Source of the DNA: Clostridium sp. BJN0013
GTDB lineage: Bacteria; Bacillota; Clostridia; Clostridiales; Clostridiaceae
Reading direction: 5' to 3'
DNA length: 64,000 nucleotides
NCBI RefSeq assembly: GCF_040939125.1
Contig: NZ_CP162495.1
Location: 3,286,001 to 3,350,000 of the forward strand
This document shows, one piece after another, positions 40,232-49,741 of the stretch. A program made the position numbers and the translations under genes. Positions within the stretch are counted from its first letter, which is position 1; the number at the start of each line of letters is the position of its first letter. A model generated the notes under the pieces. The model was not told the origin of the DNA, did no database searches, and saw nothing but the letters and a program-made list of their open reading frames with translations.

Positions 40232-40307
40232 TGGTGGCTTACCGGGGAATCGAACCCCGGACACCATGATTAAAAGTCATGTGCTCTACCAACTGAGCTA
40301 GTAAACC
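40232..40307 (-). tRNA. tRNA-Lys (anticodon TTT)
   Basis: 76 nt with encoded CCA; acceptor GGTTTAC, D arm AGCTCAGTTGGTAGAGC, anticodon stem CATGA and loop with TTT, T arm CCGGGGTTCGATTCCCCGG. All stems form. Confidence 0.96.
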
Positions 40308-40314
40308 ATTATCT

Positions 40315-40389
40315 TGGCTGGGATGGCAGGATTTGAACCTACGAATGGTGGAGTCAAAGTTCACTGCCTTACCACTTGGCTACACCCCA
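40315..40389 (-). tRNA. tRNA-Gln (anticodon TTG)
   Basis: 75 nt with encoded CCA; acceptor TGGGGTG, loop CTTTGAC with anticodon TTG. The anticodon stem is GTGAA against TCCAC, leaving an A-C mismatch in its fourth pair, which is unusual. The other stems form with some G-U pairs. First in the three-tRNA unit. Confidence 0.9.
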
Positions 40390-40533
40390 ATATAAATACT
40401 ATCAACTATAAATGTAACCTTTTTATTTAAACAAATTATCCCCTACCTATAAAAAATAGGGGACTTTTACAACTGTAAAATAAATTATAGGACAGAACAC
40501 TTATAATGTCAACATTTCCTTTCATTTTAAGAA

Positions 40534-42435
40534 TTATATTACAGATTGTTTTTTAAATAAAGTTTCTATATGTTCTGAAGGCATAGGTTTTCCAAAGTAA
40601 TATCCTTGAATTTTATTACAATTTTTCCCTTGTAAAGATTGTATTTGTTCCTCTCCCTCTACACCTTCTGCTACTACTTCTAGCTCCATCCTATGGGCTA
40701 ATTTTATTATTTCTTCGGTTATAATATCTTTATAAGAATCTTTACATATTCCATCTATAAACGTTTTATCAATCTTAAGAGTATTTATGGGAATACTCTT
40801 TAAATAATTTAAAGAAGAATATCCACTTCCAAAATCATCTAGTGCTACTCTTATGCCCATACTTTTAAGTTCATTTATAACTTTTAAATTTACCTCAAGA
40901 GATTCCATCATAACACTTTCAGTTATCTCTATTTCCAAATGTTGTGACTCTAACTGAGTCTCTTCTAGAATCTTCTTTACTATACTTAAAAAATTTTTAT
41001 CCTTCAATTGTATAGGAGAAACATTTATGGATATAAAATCATAGGGGTATCCTTTACTCTTCCACACTTTATTTTGTATACATGCAGTTTTAAGAACCCA
41101 TTCTCCTATAGGTACTATAAGTCCTGTTTCTTCAGCTAGACTTATAAAGTCTAAGGGCATAACCCATCCTAACTTTGGATTTTTCCACCTGATTAAAGCT
41201 TCAAAGCTTACGGCCTTTCTGGTCTTTAAGTCTACCTGGGGTTGATAGTATAAAATAAATTCATTATTCTGTACTGCTTTTCTTAATTCTTTTTCCATTT
41301 CTGCCTTTTTTAAAATTTCATCATACATGGATTTTTCAAATAGCTTATATGAATTTTTCCCTAGTAATTTAGTTTTATTTAAAGCTATATCTGTATTTCT
41401 AATCAATGTAGTAAACTTATCTCCATGCTTGGGATAAACTGTTATACCTATACTAACTGATATCAATACTTCATTTCCATCTAAATTCCAAAATCCACTT
41501 ATGGCGTTCAAAATATACTGGGCTGTATTATTTAAACTCTCTACACTTTCACGTCTATCCTTTAAAATCAAAAATTCATTTCCAGAGGATCTTGAAACTA
41601 TTCCCATATGTAATGAATTTAAAGTATTTCCTATTTCCCTTAGTAATTTATCTCCACATTCATATCCAAATATATCATTTACATTTTTAAAATTATCTAA
41701 ATCTATTTGAAATATAGAGAAGCCTTTCTTAGGATTTTCTTTAATTCTATTTTCAACTTCTATACCGAAAAAATTCCAATTTGGTAGTCCTGTTAACTGA
41801 TCATAATAGGCTATCTTTTCAATTTCGTCATATTGAGATCTTAATTCATTTTGTGCTATACTCAACCGTTTATATACATTTGAAAGCTTTCTATAACTTT
41901 GATTTAGCATTTCATTTTTATCTAAATCCTTAATAAGCCTATCTCCTATTTTGCCTAATATTAAAGAAGAACTGCAAAAAAATTTAATAATTTTTTTTAA
42001 CTTTCTCCATCCTATAACAGGTATTTTTTCTATATTCACTAGATACTCTTGTTTACTAAAATTATTGAGTTTTAGTTGTTTTTTAAAAGATTTTTTATGA
42101 CTTTCTTTAAAAAATACGGGACTTAAAAATATGGTTCCAACGTGTTTTTTTATCATAAATATAGGTATGCCTATATAGACTAATCCATTATTACATTTAT
42201 AAACTGCTACCTTTTTTCCCATACTAATTTGTTCAAGTATATTTAAATGACACTTATTACTTTCTAAGTTATCAAACATATCATACTGGGAGACCACATT
42301 TATTATTTCTCCTTGAAGGTCTTTAATAACACATGCTACCCCTGTTATGTCATAGATACTTTCCATAAAATCTTTAAGTTCAGATATATTTAGCATATCT
42401 GAAACTCTATAATCCATATTAACACCAACTTTCAT
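40534..42435 (-). CDS. PocR-GGDEF-EAL protein, likely c-di-GMP phosphodiesterase
   Basis: A 633-residue cytoplasmic protein. Residues 10-150 resemble the PocR ligand-binding domain (CHLNILEQI, VYKCNNGLVYIGIPI). A coiled segment follows, then a GGDEF domain at about 215-370 whose signature is SGNEF, so cyclase activity should be lost. An EAL domain fills about 385-630 with FEALIRW and DDFGSGYSSLNYL intact, so it should hydrolyse c-di-GMP. The start could also be the ATG six codons in. Single gene. Confidence 0.88.
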   Translation of the reverse strand: MKVGVNMDYRVSDMLNISELKDFMESIYDITGVACVIKDLQGEIINVVSQYDMFDNLESNKCHLNILEQISMGKKVAVYKCNNGLVYIGIPIFMIKKHVGTIFLSPVFFKESHKKSFKKQLKLNNFSKQEYLVNIEKIPVIGWRKLKKIIKFFCSSSLILGKIGDRLIKDLDKNEMLNQSYRKLSNVYKRLSIAQNELRSQYDEIEKIAYYDQLTGLPNWNFFGIEVENRIKENPKKGFSIFQIDLDNFKNVNDIFGYECGDKLLREIGNTLNSLHMGIVSRSSGNEFLILKDRRESVESLNNTAQYILNAISGFWNLDGNEVLISVSIGITVYPKHGDKFTTLIRNTDIALNKTKLLGKNSYKLFEKSMYDEILKKAEMEKELRKAVQNNEFILYYQPQVDLKTRKAVSFEALIRWKNPKLGWVMPLDFISLAEETGLIVPIGEWVLKTACIQNKVWKSKGYPYDFISINVSPIQLKDKNFLSIVKKILEETQLESQHLEIEITESVMMESLEVNLKVINELKSMGIRVALDDFGSGYSSLNYLKSIPINTLKIDKTFIDGICKDSYKDIITEEIIKLAHRMELEVVAEGVEGEEQIQSLQGKNCNKIQGYYFGKPMPSEHIETLFKKQSVI

Positions 42436-42608
42436 CTATCACTACACTTTTTTCTATTCAATAATACATATAAAACTATATATCTTACAACATTTTATTA
42501 CATAATTATTCACTTATTATTCATCTATTCTAAATTTTTTATTCTAAACTTTAAGCATTAATATTTATCATAGATTATATAATTAATTTGAAAAAGTCAA
42601 GTATCCTT

Positions 42609-43562
42609 TTAATTAAATTTCATATCTTTTAATTTATCTTTAAATAAATCCCCTAATGTAATTTTATCATCATCTTTATCTAAATATTCTTTATATTCTT
42701 TAGAATTTTTGAGGAATTTATCTTTAGCTTCTTTTATGCTCAATGATATTCTATTAGCTTTTGCATCTATACTAAGTATTTTAACCTTTACCTTATCTCC
42801 TACTTTTAATACTTCTTCAGGTGTAGTAACATGTTCTCGTGATATTTCAGATATGTGGACCAAACCCTCAAGTCCTGGTTCAATTTCTACAAAAGCACCT
42901 ATATTTATAATTTTACTTACTATTCCATCTACTATATTATTTAATTTATACTTTTCACCTATGTTTTTCCAAGGACTATTTAAAATTCTCTTTATGGAAA
43001 GAGAAATTCTGTTTCTATCTTGATTTAAATTTAATACATAAACCTTTACTTTGTCTCCTACAGCCACAACTTCTGAAGGATTTTTTATTCTTTTCCAGGA
43101 CAATTCAGATATATGCACAAGCCCTTCTACACCACCCAAATCTACAAAAACTCCAAAATTTGCTATTCTACTTACTATACCTTCTATTTTATCTCCTTTT
43201 GATATAGTGCTCCAAAATTTTTTAGACATTTGTTCAAGTTCTAATTTTTCCACCTCTTTTGCTGATAATACAATTTTGTTTTTACCTTTATCTAACTGTA
43301 TCAACTTCACCCTTAAAGTTTTACCAATAAATTTTTGCAAGTCATCTGTATATTTTACCGAAATATGAGAAGCAGGTATAAAAGCCTTAAAACCATATAA
43401 ATCTGTTATAACGCCTCCTTTAACTACCTCTTTTATAATTACTTCAAAAATACCTTCATTTTTAAATTCATTTTCAAGTTTACTCCATACAGACTTTGTA
43501 TCAGTTTCATTTATTATTCCATCTACTGAATTTATCTGATCATTATTTATCAAAAATCCCAT
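42609..43562 (-). CDS. S1-domain RNA-binding protein (ribosomal protein S1-like)
   Basis: A 317-residue protein with three S1 repeats: one diverged (about 35-105, [20 protein letters not shown]) and two strong ones (about 120-190, [20 protein letters not shown], and 208-280, [20 protein letters not shown]). Each strong repeat ends with GLVHISE. It probably helps mRNA binding at the ribosome. Short compared with the six-domain proteobacterial S1, usual for Firmicutes. Single gene. Confidence 0.85.
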   Translation of the reverse strand: MGFLINNDQINSVDGIINETDTKSVWSKLENEFKNEGIFEVIIKEVVKGGVITDLYGFKAFIPASHISVKYTDDLQKFIGKTLRVKLIQLDKGKNKIVLSAKEVEKLELEQMSKKFWSTISKGDKIEGIVSRIANFGVFVDLGGVEGLVHISELSWKRIKNPSEVVAVGDKVKVYVLNLNQDRNRISLSIKRILNSPWKNIGEKYKLNNIVDGIVSKIINIGAFVEIEPGLEGLVHISEISREHVTTPEEVLKVGDKVKVKILSIDAKANRISLSIKEAKDKFLKNSKEYKEYLDKDDDKITLGDLFKDKLKDMKFN

Positions 43563-43714
43563 CTCCTTTTATCTATATTAATGCAATTATAAGTTATATT
43601 TTATCATAAATATAGGGTTTCCTGTTCAAAAGTTAACTTATATACATTTTTTGTTTTCCATCAGCAATATTTAGCTAAAAAGTTACAATTAAAAGTTACA
43701 AAATATAGTACAAA

Positions 43715-44674
43715 TTAAATATCTTTACAACTTTTATAACCTAAAATAGATTCAGAATTTTTTACAGCATTTATAATAGCTGTTTCCATAACTTGTGCAG
43801 ATAAAAAACCCACCACACTCAAATCTGCTTCTATTTTTCCTGTAGACATAGAAAAAATAGTATCTCCGTCAAATATAGAATGGGCAGGTCTCATGGCTCT
43901 CGCATAGCCGTTATGTGCCATGGAGGCAATTTTATTCATTTCTGATTTTGTAAATTTTCCGTTATTTACAATAATTCCAATAGTAGTATTTCTGTTAAAT
44001 AAATTTTTCTTTTCATAATACGTTTCAAGCATTATATTTTCTGTATTTGCAAAAGATTTTCCATCTTCATTTAAAACTCCTGCTATTATATTTCCAGTTT
44101 TACTATCTACCACATCTCCAAGACAATTTACCGCCACCACAGCTCCAACTTTCAAATCTCCTACTTGAACTGCGAAGGATCCAAGTCCTCCTTTCATTGA
44201 ATATTTACTCCCCTTTATTTTCCCCACAGTTGCTCCAGCACCAGCTCCAATATTACCATTTTCACACAAATTTAATTCAGAATTCTTACAAGCTTCATAT
44301 CCCATAATTTTATCTGGTCTTATAGTAAAATCTCCTATAGTAAGATCAAATAAAACAGCTCCACAAACTATGGGAACTTTTGTAACCGTTACATCAAATC
44401 CTATATTTCTTTCTTCTAAATACTGCATTACACCACTTGATGCATCCAACCCAAAGGCACTTCCTCCCGCAAGAACTACTGCATGAATTTTATCCACTAG
44501 ATTTACCGGATTTAAAAGATCTGTTTCTCTGGTGCCTGGCGAACCTCCTCTTACATCAACTCCAGCTGTTGCCCCCTCTTCGCATATAACCACAGTGCAT
44601 CCTGTAGGTCCATCTAAATTTTGTGCATTACCCATTTTAATTCCTTCTATACTGTTAAATAAAATATTCTTCAT
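43715..44674 (-). CDS. P1 family peptidase (DmpA/S58-like)
   Basis: A 319-residue self-processing N-terminal nucleophile-type peptidase: GPTGCTVVICEEGATAGVDV at the start, GGSAFGLDASSGVM, and a central GGLGSFAVQVGDLKVGAVVA region near the expected autocleavage point. Family members are aminopeptidases; the substrate is unknown. Single gene behind GGAGG. Confidence 0.85.
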   Translation of the reverse strand: MKNILFNSIEGIKMGNAQNLDGPTGCTVVICEEGATAGVDVRGGSPGTRETDLLNPVNLVDKIHAVVLAGGSAFGLDASSGVMQYLEERNIGFDVTVTKVPIVCGAVLFDLTIGDFTIRPDKIMGYEACKNSELNLCENGNIGAGAGATVGKIKGSKYSMKGGLGSFAVQVGDLKVGAVVAVNCLGDVVDSKTGNIIAGVLNEDGKSFANTENIMLETYYEKKNLFNRNTTIGIIVNNGKFTKSEMNKIASMAHNGYARAMRPAHSIFDGDTIFSMSTGKIEADLSVVGFLSAQVMETAIINAVKNSESILGYKSCKDI

Positions 44675-44694
44675 TTTTACCTCCTACTATTAAA

Positions 44695-44720
44695 ACCCTA
44701 AGCCTATTCAGACTTAGGGT
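44695..44720. terminator. Terminator-like hairpin
   Basis: ACCCTAAG and CTTAGGGT arms with a 10-nt loop, T run on the plus strand and four Ts on the minus strand. It lies after the ECF S-component gene. Confidence 0.7.
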
Positions 44721-44764
44721 AATTTTTTTTAACCTAACTTTCAATTTAATCATAAACTACTTAA

Positions 44765-45358
44765 TTATTTATGTCTAATCTTATTGACTGCAGTAATAAC
44801 GGATACCGTAATAATTACAGATAAGATCATCTCCGGTATACCATTAGTAAAAGCTACCGCCAATATACCTTTTTTGGCAGCACTTAAACTTATATTTAAA
44901 GCCTTGGAATAAGGTTCTAAATATATAAGGTATATCATTCCTAAAACCCCTACAGTATTTACTAGGGAACCAACTGCCGCAGCTATTCCCATAGGTATAA
45001 TTCTTCTATTTTTACTGCTAATAGCCTTATATAAATAATAAGATACTAGTCCTATTAATATCCTTGGTAAAACTGATACCAATGGATTTATAAAGACAAA
45101 AGAAACTGGTGTTGGTGCTGTTATAGACTGAATTATACTAAATATACCAAAAATAAGTCCAACCATAGCCCCTACTAAAGGGCCTTCTAAAATAGCTCCT
45201 ATTATTACAGGAACATGCATTATAGTAGCCTTAATTGGAGGAATAGGTATAAAACCCAATCCAGTTAACCCAAGTACAATAGAAATTGAAGACAACATAC
45301 CAATTACTGTAATCTGCTTAATATTAAACTTTAATCTTGTTCTTATTTGTCTTTCCAT
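44765..45358 (-). CDS. ECF transporter substrate-binding (S) component
   Basis: A 197-residue protein with about six membrane segments. IPPIKATIMHVPVIIGAIL and FVFINPLVSVLPRILIG match S components of energy-coupling-factor vitamin transporters, most like the pantothenate group, though the ligand is not certain. It needs the shared EcfA/A'/T module from elsewhere. Its own GGAG lies in a hairpin arm, and a leader peptide ends on its start codon. Confidence 0.85.
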   Translation of the reverse strand: MERQIRTRLKFNIKQITVIGMLSSISIVLGLTGLGFIPIPPIKATIMHVPVIIGAILEGPLVGAMVGLIFGIFSIIQSITAPTPVSFVFINPLVSVLPRILIGLVSYYLYKAISSKNRRIIPMGIAAAVGSLVNTVGVLGMIYLIYLEPYSKALNISLSAAKKGILAVAFTNGIPEMILSVIITVSVITAVNKIRHK

Positions 45359-45396
45359 CAGTTTTCTCCGTTGTTATTCTCTTTGAGATACAACAC
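45358..45396 (-). CDS. Candidate leader peptide for the ECF S component
   Basis: AGGAGG at 45401-45406 is followed by GTG (or TTG one codon later) opening MLYLKENNNGEN. Its TGA overlaps the ATG of the S-component gene (TGATG). A hairpin (45367-45399) covers both the leader frame and the inner GGAG. It suggests translational coupling; no data show that the peptide is made. Confidence 0.45.
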   Translation of the reverse strand: MLYLKENNNGEN

Positions 45397-45659
45397 GGAA
45401 CCTCCTTCATAAATTTAGTTCAGTTTTTCTAGAAATACTGACAATTTTATTTTATCACTTTTAAAAAAAAGTTCAATATATTAGTTAAAAAAAACACAAT
45501 TATTTTATATGTAAAGTCATAATTATCTATATTTTTTACTTTATTAGGGAGTGAAATCGTTATTATTTTTTAATTAAAGCATTACATATTATTGATGGAA
45601 ACAATATATTTGTGTATTAATTAACAATTTCCTTTAAGTATCAATCTAATCCATATCAT
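45397..45659. other. Intergenic region between the ECF S gene and SIR2-like gene
   Basis: AT-rich; apart from the leader at its left end I see no structure or gene. Confidence 0.5.
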
Positions 45660-47177
45660 CTAATCTCTTTTTATGGGAAATCCTTCCTTAAAATAATCTT
45701 TAGGATATAGTACTTCTATTACTTTCTCCCTGCTTACCTTTCCATCTTTCATAAATATATCTGGTATTCCTTTAAGGCATACTCTTATATTTTTTTCTGA
45801 AAATATGTCAAATACATTCTTTATACATTCTACTACAGAGTTATTTCTTGATCTTCTCATGTATTTATATATATTTTGTCCTATCAGCCAGTCTTCTCCT
45901 TTATATTTTTCATCATAATTTATTACAGTACATTTTAATTTGTTTTTGTCATTTCCAGATATGGAAGACATAAAAAATGTTTTAACCATTATATCATCCA
46001 AAGGTAAACTATATCCTGCAAATACTATATGTTTTGCATTTTTCATAAGTAGTCCCATCTCAGTTTTTAATTCTTCCAAAGCCGCCACATTTCTTTGCCT
46101 TGAGAGACTCTGTATTATAAGTGTCATATCATAGGGATAAGTTATCTGTCCACAATAAGGGCATTCTATGGCACCTTTCCTATATTTATTCTCCTTATAT
46201 GTCTTATATTTCCAATTTTTCTGTAAATCTTGTAGAATAGAAGGTCCAAAAATTTCTGTGGATAACCTATCCCATTTTTCTTCAAAGGTGATTATAGATT
46301 TACCGCACTCCGGGCAAATTCTAGAGCCAAACATACCATGTGGAAATAATACTTTGCCTATTCTGGCTATTCTAGACGGATAATTATAATCATTAATACT
46401 TCTACATTGAGATTCATCTGAAGTATACCATATCTCAGATTCATCTCCATCTAAATAGTTCGAGGCTACTTTCGTGCCAAAATCATCATATAATTGTAGT
46501 TCCAACCCATCTTTAAGACATATAGGATTTTTATTTTTTTCTTTATGTACATTAAATATATTCCAGAGTATCAAAGGATCCCAGTTAAATGATATTATGG
46601 CATAGGAATAAAGATAAAATCTTCTGGTATCTCTTTTATATCCCCTATCTTCAAAAGCCCTTGCTTCTTCCACCATAAGTTCTGTGAGAATTTTAGCAAA
46701 TTCATAATAAGGTTCTATTTTATTTTTGTCTACATATCCTGGTATTTTCTGTATACTTAATCTTTCCAATTCTTCAATAAGCAATATAAGACATCTCTTC
46801 GCAGCTTTTACCCTTTCTACCCTTAAAAATTGTCTCTTACCATTACAAAATGCATTGAATCCCATATTATTCTCAATAAGTTGATCTAACATAGTAAAAA
46901 GATCATGCATATTAAATTTATCATTAGTACTTATTATAATATCAAGTGCCTTTAAATCGTATATTCTAGAAAGCATTGGATCTTTTATTAAGTCTTCTGT
47001 TACCAATCTTTTAAATGCATCAGCTAATTTTTTATCTTTATCTTTTAAAAATGAAAAATCATTATTGCTAATATTTAAAATTAATTTTATCAATTCTTTT
47101 GTTGCATGAAGTCCTAAATTTTTAGTAGCACCAGCTCCCCAAAGTATAACTGTTTCAGGCCAATATTTTTCAGGCAT
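45660..47177 (-). CDS. SIR2-like NAD-binding protein with zinc ribbon
   Basis: About 505 residues; the start is the second ATG (47177), 9 bases after GGAG. The pieces of a SIR2 core appear in order: WGAGATKNLG (NAD loop), then a helical insert of about 170 residues, SFNWDP (the N-x-D step), FPHG (catalytic His position), a zinc site CPECG about 50 residues before CPYCG, and FAGYSLPLDD near the end. This arrangement is far from protein-deacetylase sirtuins and closer to the SIR2-like domains of NADases. No partner gene is adjacent. A role in defence or NAD metabolism is inference. Confidence 0.7.
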   Translation of the reverse strand: MPEKYWPETVILWGAGATKNLGLHATKELIKLILNISNNDFSFLKDKDKKLADAFKRLVTEDLIKDPMLSRIYDLKALDIIISTNDKFNMHDLFTMLDQLIENNMGFNAFCNGKRQFLRVERVKAAKRCLILLIEELERLSIQKIPGYVDKNKIEPYYEFAKILTELMVEEARAFEDRGYKRDTRRFYLYSYAIISFNWDPLILWNIFNVHKEKNKNPICLKDGLELQLYDDFGTKVASNYLDGDESEIWYTSDESQCRSINDYNYPSRIARIGKVLFPHGMFGSRICPECGKSIITFEEKWDRLSTEIFGPSILQDLQKNWKYKTYKENKYRKGAIECPYCGQITYPYDMTLIIQSLSRQRNVAALEELKTEMGLLMKNAKHIVFAGYSLPLDDIMVKTFFMSSISGNDKNKLKCTVINYDEKYKGEDWLIGQNIYKYMRRSRNNSVVECIKNVFDIFSEKNIRVCLKGIPDIFMKDGKVSREKVIEVLYPKDYFKEGFPIKRD

Positions 47178-47183
47178 AATCAT

Positions 47184-47644
47184 ATTCTCCTTCCAATAAT
47201 AAAGTTTGTATCTATTTAATATATAATAAATATATTTTATATATATGTAAATATATATATATATAAATTAAGACCAGGTGTTAAATTCCACCCAGCCATT
47301 TTTATCATAATAATTATATTACTTTAAATCACGTTCATAAGCCTCTATCATCTTTTTACCATCTGTCCTCGGAGTCTGCTTCCTTTGATGTAATATCTCC
47401 ATTATAGCCCTCTTTTAAGTTTACTCCAACTTTTTGCTGATTTCATTTTAGATCTATCTATAGTTACTTTTAATCCTGGAACTAATACTCTATTTCTTCC
47501 TCTTGCCATTATTAATCACTCTTAATAATTAGATAGATTTTGTTTAATTATTTGTACTTGTACAAATAAAGTTTATGCAGTTTGAAAATTAATACTCTAT
47601 AAAATTAATGCCAGAAAAATTAACATAAATCGAATAAATTATAA
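47184..47644. other. Intergenic region with SASP relic
   Basis: Holds the broken SASP gene (47319-47509); the rest is AT-rich without clear features. Confidence 0.6.
47319..47509 (-). pseudogene. Broken alpha/beta-type small acid-soluble spore protein gene
   Basis: The ATG at 47509 opens MARGRNRVLVPGLKV. A second frame gives VGVNLKEGYNGDITSKEA and a third QMVKKMIEAYERDLK with a stop at 47319. Joined, these are the N-terminus, core and C-terminus of an alpha/beta SASP of about 65 residues. At least two small deletions break the frame. SASPs coat and protect spore DNA; other copies surely exist in the genome. Confidence 0.85.
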
Positions 47645-48160
47645 TTATACCTGTTTAATAGCTCCTCTTTTTAAAGCTAAATTTATAATGTTAAATAAAA
47701 TTGAACCTACTATAGTATTTATAACTGCTGCTGGTAAAACCACCGAGAAAAACATTACACTAAAGCCAGCGCTAAGTCCTACTGTAAGTAGAACTACCGT
47801 TAAAAATACAGAGCCGCTAATTATAGTTCCAAGGGCAGTAACTATTATAATATTTATTTGATTGTTCAATTTATCTCTAAATGGTTTAAAAAGCAGAAAC
47901 ATTACATTTATAGTTATAATTTTATCTATTACATTGGCAAATTGTCCACCTGGAAGAGTTGTTGTTGCTGCAGCTAAAATGCCAGCTACAATACCCGCGG
48001 CAAGGCAAGTTTTATATTCTTTATTAAATATAAGTATTACAAAAAGCATTGCCAATGAAATATCTGGTTTCATTCCTAGTACAATAGGTGGCACAATCTG
48101 ATGTAATATAGCCCCTATAGCAAGTAATATAGAATTTATAATCATCCTTTTTAAATTCAT
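47645..48160 (-). CDS. trpP: Tryptophan transporter (TrpP family)
   Basis: A 171-residue membrane protein with about five segments. The ATG at 48160 is preceded by AAGGAGAG at the right distance; a GTG three codons earlier is less likely. LLAIGAILHQIVPPIVLGMK and KPDISLAMLFV match the TrpP/YhaG tryptophan-transport family. A T-box leader with a candidate TGG specifier sits upstream, so it should be induced when charged tRNA-Trp is scarce, which supports tryptophan as substrate. Confidence 0.87.
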   Translation of the reverse strand: MNLKRMIINSILLAIGAILHQIVPPIVLGMKPDISLAMLFVILIFNKEYKTCLAAGIVAGILAAATTTLPGGQFANVIDKIITINVMFLLFKPFRDKLNNQINIIIVTALGTIISGSVFLTVVLLTVGLSAGFSVMFFSVVLPAAVINTIVGSILFNIINLALKRGAIKQV

Positions 48161-48347
48161 AAATAACACTCTCCTTAAATTATAATCTTAAATACAAATT
48201 TTCTTAAATCAATATGATTATTTATATTATAGCTACCATGATGCTTTCATAACATAATGGGCACCCCCCTATATACTGCTTTTTAATAGTGAAAGAGATT
48301 AAGCTAAAGTTTTTTTTATTAAACCACAGATTAAATTTAAATAAAAT

Positions 48348-48605
48348 AAAAAATCCCCATCCTAAAAACTAGGACGGAGACATTACCCGCGGTACCACCT
48401 AAATTGTGTTCTTTAAAACACCTCTTTTTCAGACACTAACATGTCCTATCCGTTATAACATACGGCTAACGTTAACCACTACTCTCTATATACATAGATT
48501 TCAATTTACTCCTCTTAGGCCCATTCACTACATGCTGTAATATTGAGATTCCACCATCCTCAACTCTCTAAAACTCAACAACATAGCTACTATTCCTCGT
48601 CAAAG
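48348..48605 (-). promoter_or_regulatory. T-box leader upstream of trpP, probably tRNA-Trp specific
   Basis: The minus strand has the T-box core AATTTAGGTGGTACCGCGG followed by a terminator (CCGTCCTAG-TTTTT-AGGATGG then T run). At the 5' side is the stem I base AGAGAGTTGAGGATGGTGGA. A TGG in the context GAA-TGG-GCC (48521-48523) is the best specifier candidate and fits the downstream gene. Confidence 0.9.
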
Positions 48606-48685
48606 GATTTACTAATTAAATTATTTACATAATATCACTTAAATATCATGCTGTCAATAAATATAACTGATTAAATTAAAAATAT

Positions 48686-49120
48686 TTATCTTACATTTCC
48701 AATAAAATTACAATTTTTATTAAACAACTCCCTGTAACAATAATTTATTATATCACTTCGTTTGATAATTCCTATGAAAACATCATTGTCATCTATCACT
48801 GGTACAAAATTTTGATTCACAGCTAAAGATACCAAGTCCTCCATGTTGGAATTAATTCTGACAGGTTTGTTATTCATATGCCTCGGTATTTCTTTTAACA
48901 ATATCTTACTTGTATTTTTAAAATTAAACTCTGGAGTATTTTTTAGCTTCCACAATAAATCTCCTTCTGTGAGAGTCCCCACATACTTACCTTTATTATC
49001 AATAAGCGGAATAGCTGTATATCTGTACTTCTCCATCCTCTCAAGTGCTTGTCTCATGGATGAATTAGGAGTTTCACAAACTACATCCTCTTTAGGTGTG
49101 AGAAAAAATGCTATATTCAT
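48686..49120 (-). CDS. CBS-pair domain protein
   Basis: A 144-residue protein made only of two CBS domains (about 5-65, TAIPLIDNKGKYVGTLTEGD; about 75-130, FVPVIDDNDVFIGIIKRSDI). These bind adenine nucleotides and regulate partners; the partner is unknown. Single gene. Confidence 0.85.
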   Translation of the reverse strand: MNIAFFLTPKEDVVCETPNSSMRQALERMEKYRYTAIPLIDNKGKYVGTLTEGDLLWKLKNTPEFNFKNTSKILLKEIPRHMNNKPVRINSNMEDLVSLAVNQNFVPVIDDNDVFIGIIKRSDIINYCYRELFNKNCNFIGNVR

Positions 49121-49316
49121 ATATTTTCTACTCCTTAATATTACATAATTTTATATATTTAAGGCTAAATATTTTATTTAACCTATCTCAACAAATAAAA
49201 TATACCCTTAAAATTAGAAAATTATTCATTAAATACATAACTTAAGCTCCATCAACCAGACCAATTATTTACTTTAAATTATAAATCAAGAACTTTAATT
49301 AACCCAGTCCTCAATA

Positions 49317-49496
49317 TTACCTGGAGCATTCAGCCTCTACTTGAAGTAATTTTCTAAGTACGTCTTCTATATTATCTTCCAATTCTTCATCAATGTTTAA
49401 ATTGTCTTCATTGACAGCCTCTATTGCAAGTTTTAAACCCTTAGTTATATTACTTATTTCCTCTAGTGTTAACAACATAAGTATATTCTCTTTCAT
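49317..49496 (-). CDS. Small hypothetical protein
   Basis: A 59-residue frame with AAGGGGG nine bases before its ATG. MKENILMLLTLEEISNITKG opens an acidic helical protein (two helices expected), ending LLQVEAECSR. No family recognised. Good ribosome site and coding-like codon use support it. Confidence 0.6.
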   Translation of the reverse strand: MKENILMLLTLEEISNITKGLKLAIEAVNEDNLNIDEELEDNIEDVLRKLLQVEAECSR

Positions 49497-49741
49497 GTTA
49501 ATAACCCCCTTATCTAACTTAATCTTTTAGAAAGTGACCTGTATTCATTATCCCTTTTATTACATTTCGTAAAATTTAAGTTAATATAGAGTGCCTATTC
49601 AGAGATAATTTTATTAAATAGTACTGATAGTCATAAATTTTATAATAACCAACCCCTCTAAAAGGGATTATTTGTTATTTATATTCAAGCTCTACTTAAT
49701 AATAATATAACAATTTATAAAATAAATTTTCAAAGAACTGT

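Noticed and set aside
35354-40389. A complete integrative element or prophage
   Set aside because: No intact integrase, replication or conjugation genes and no direct repeats I could confirm; only a recombinase lacking its catalytic domain.
45352-45410. PreQ1-I riboswitch before the ECF gene (because of GGTTC and AAAACT words)
   Set aside because: The required pseudoknot pairing (a C-rich partner for the GGAGG arm) is missing.
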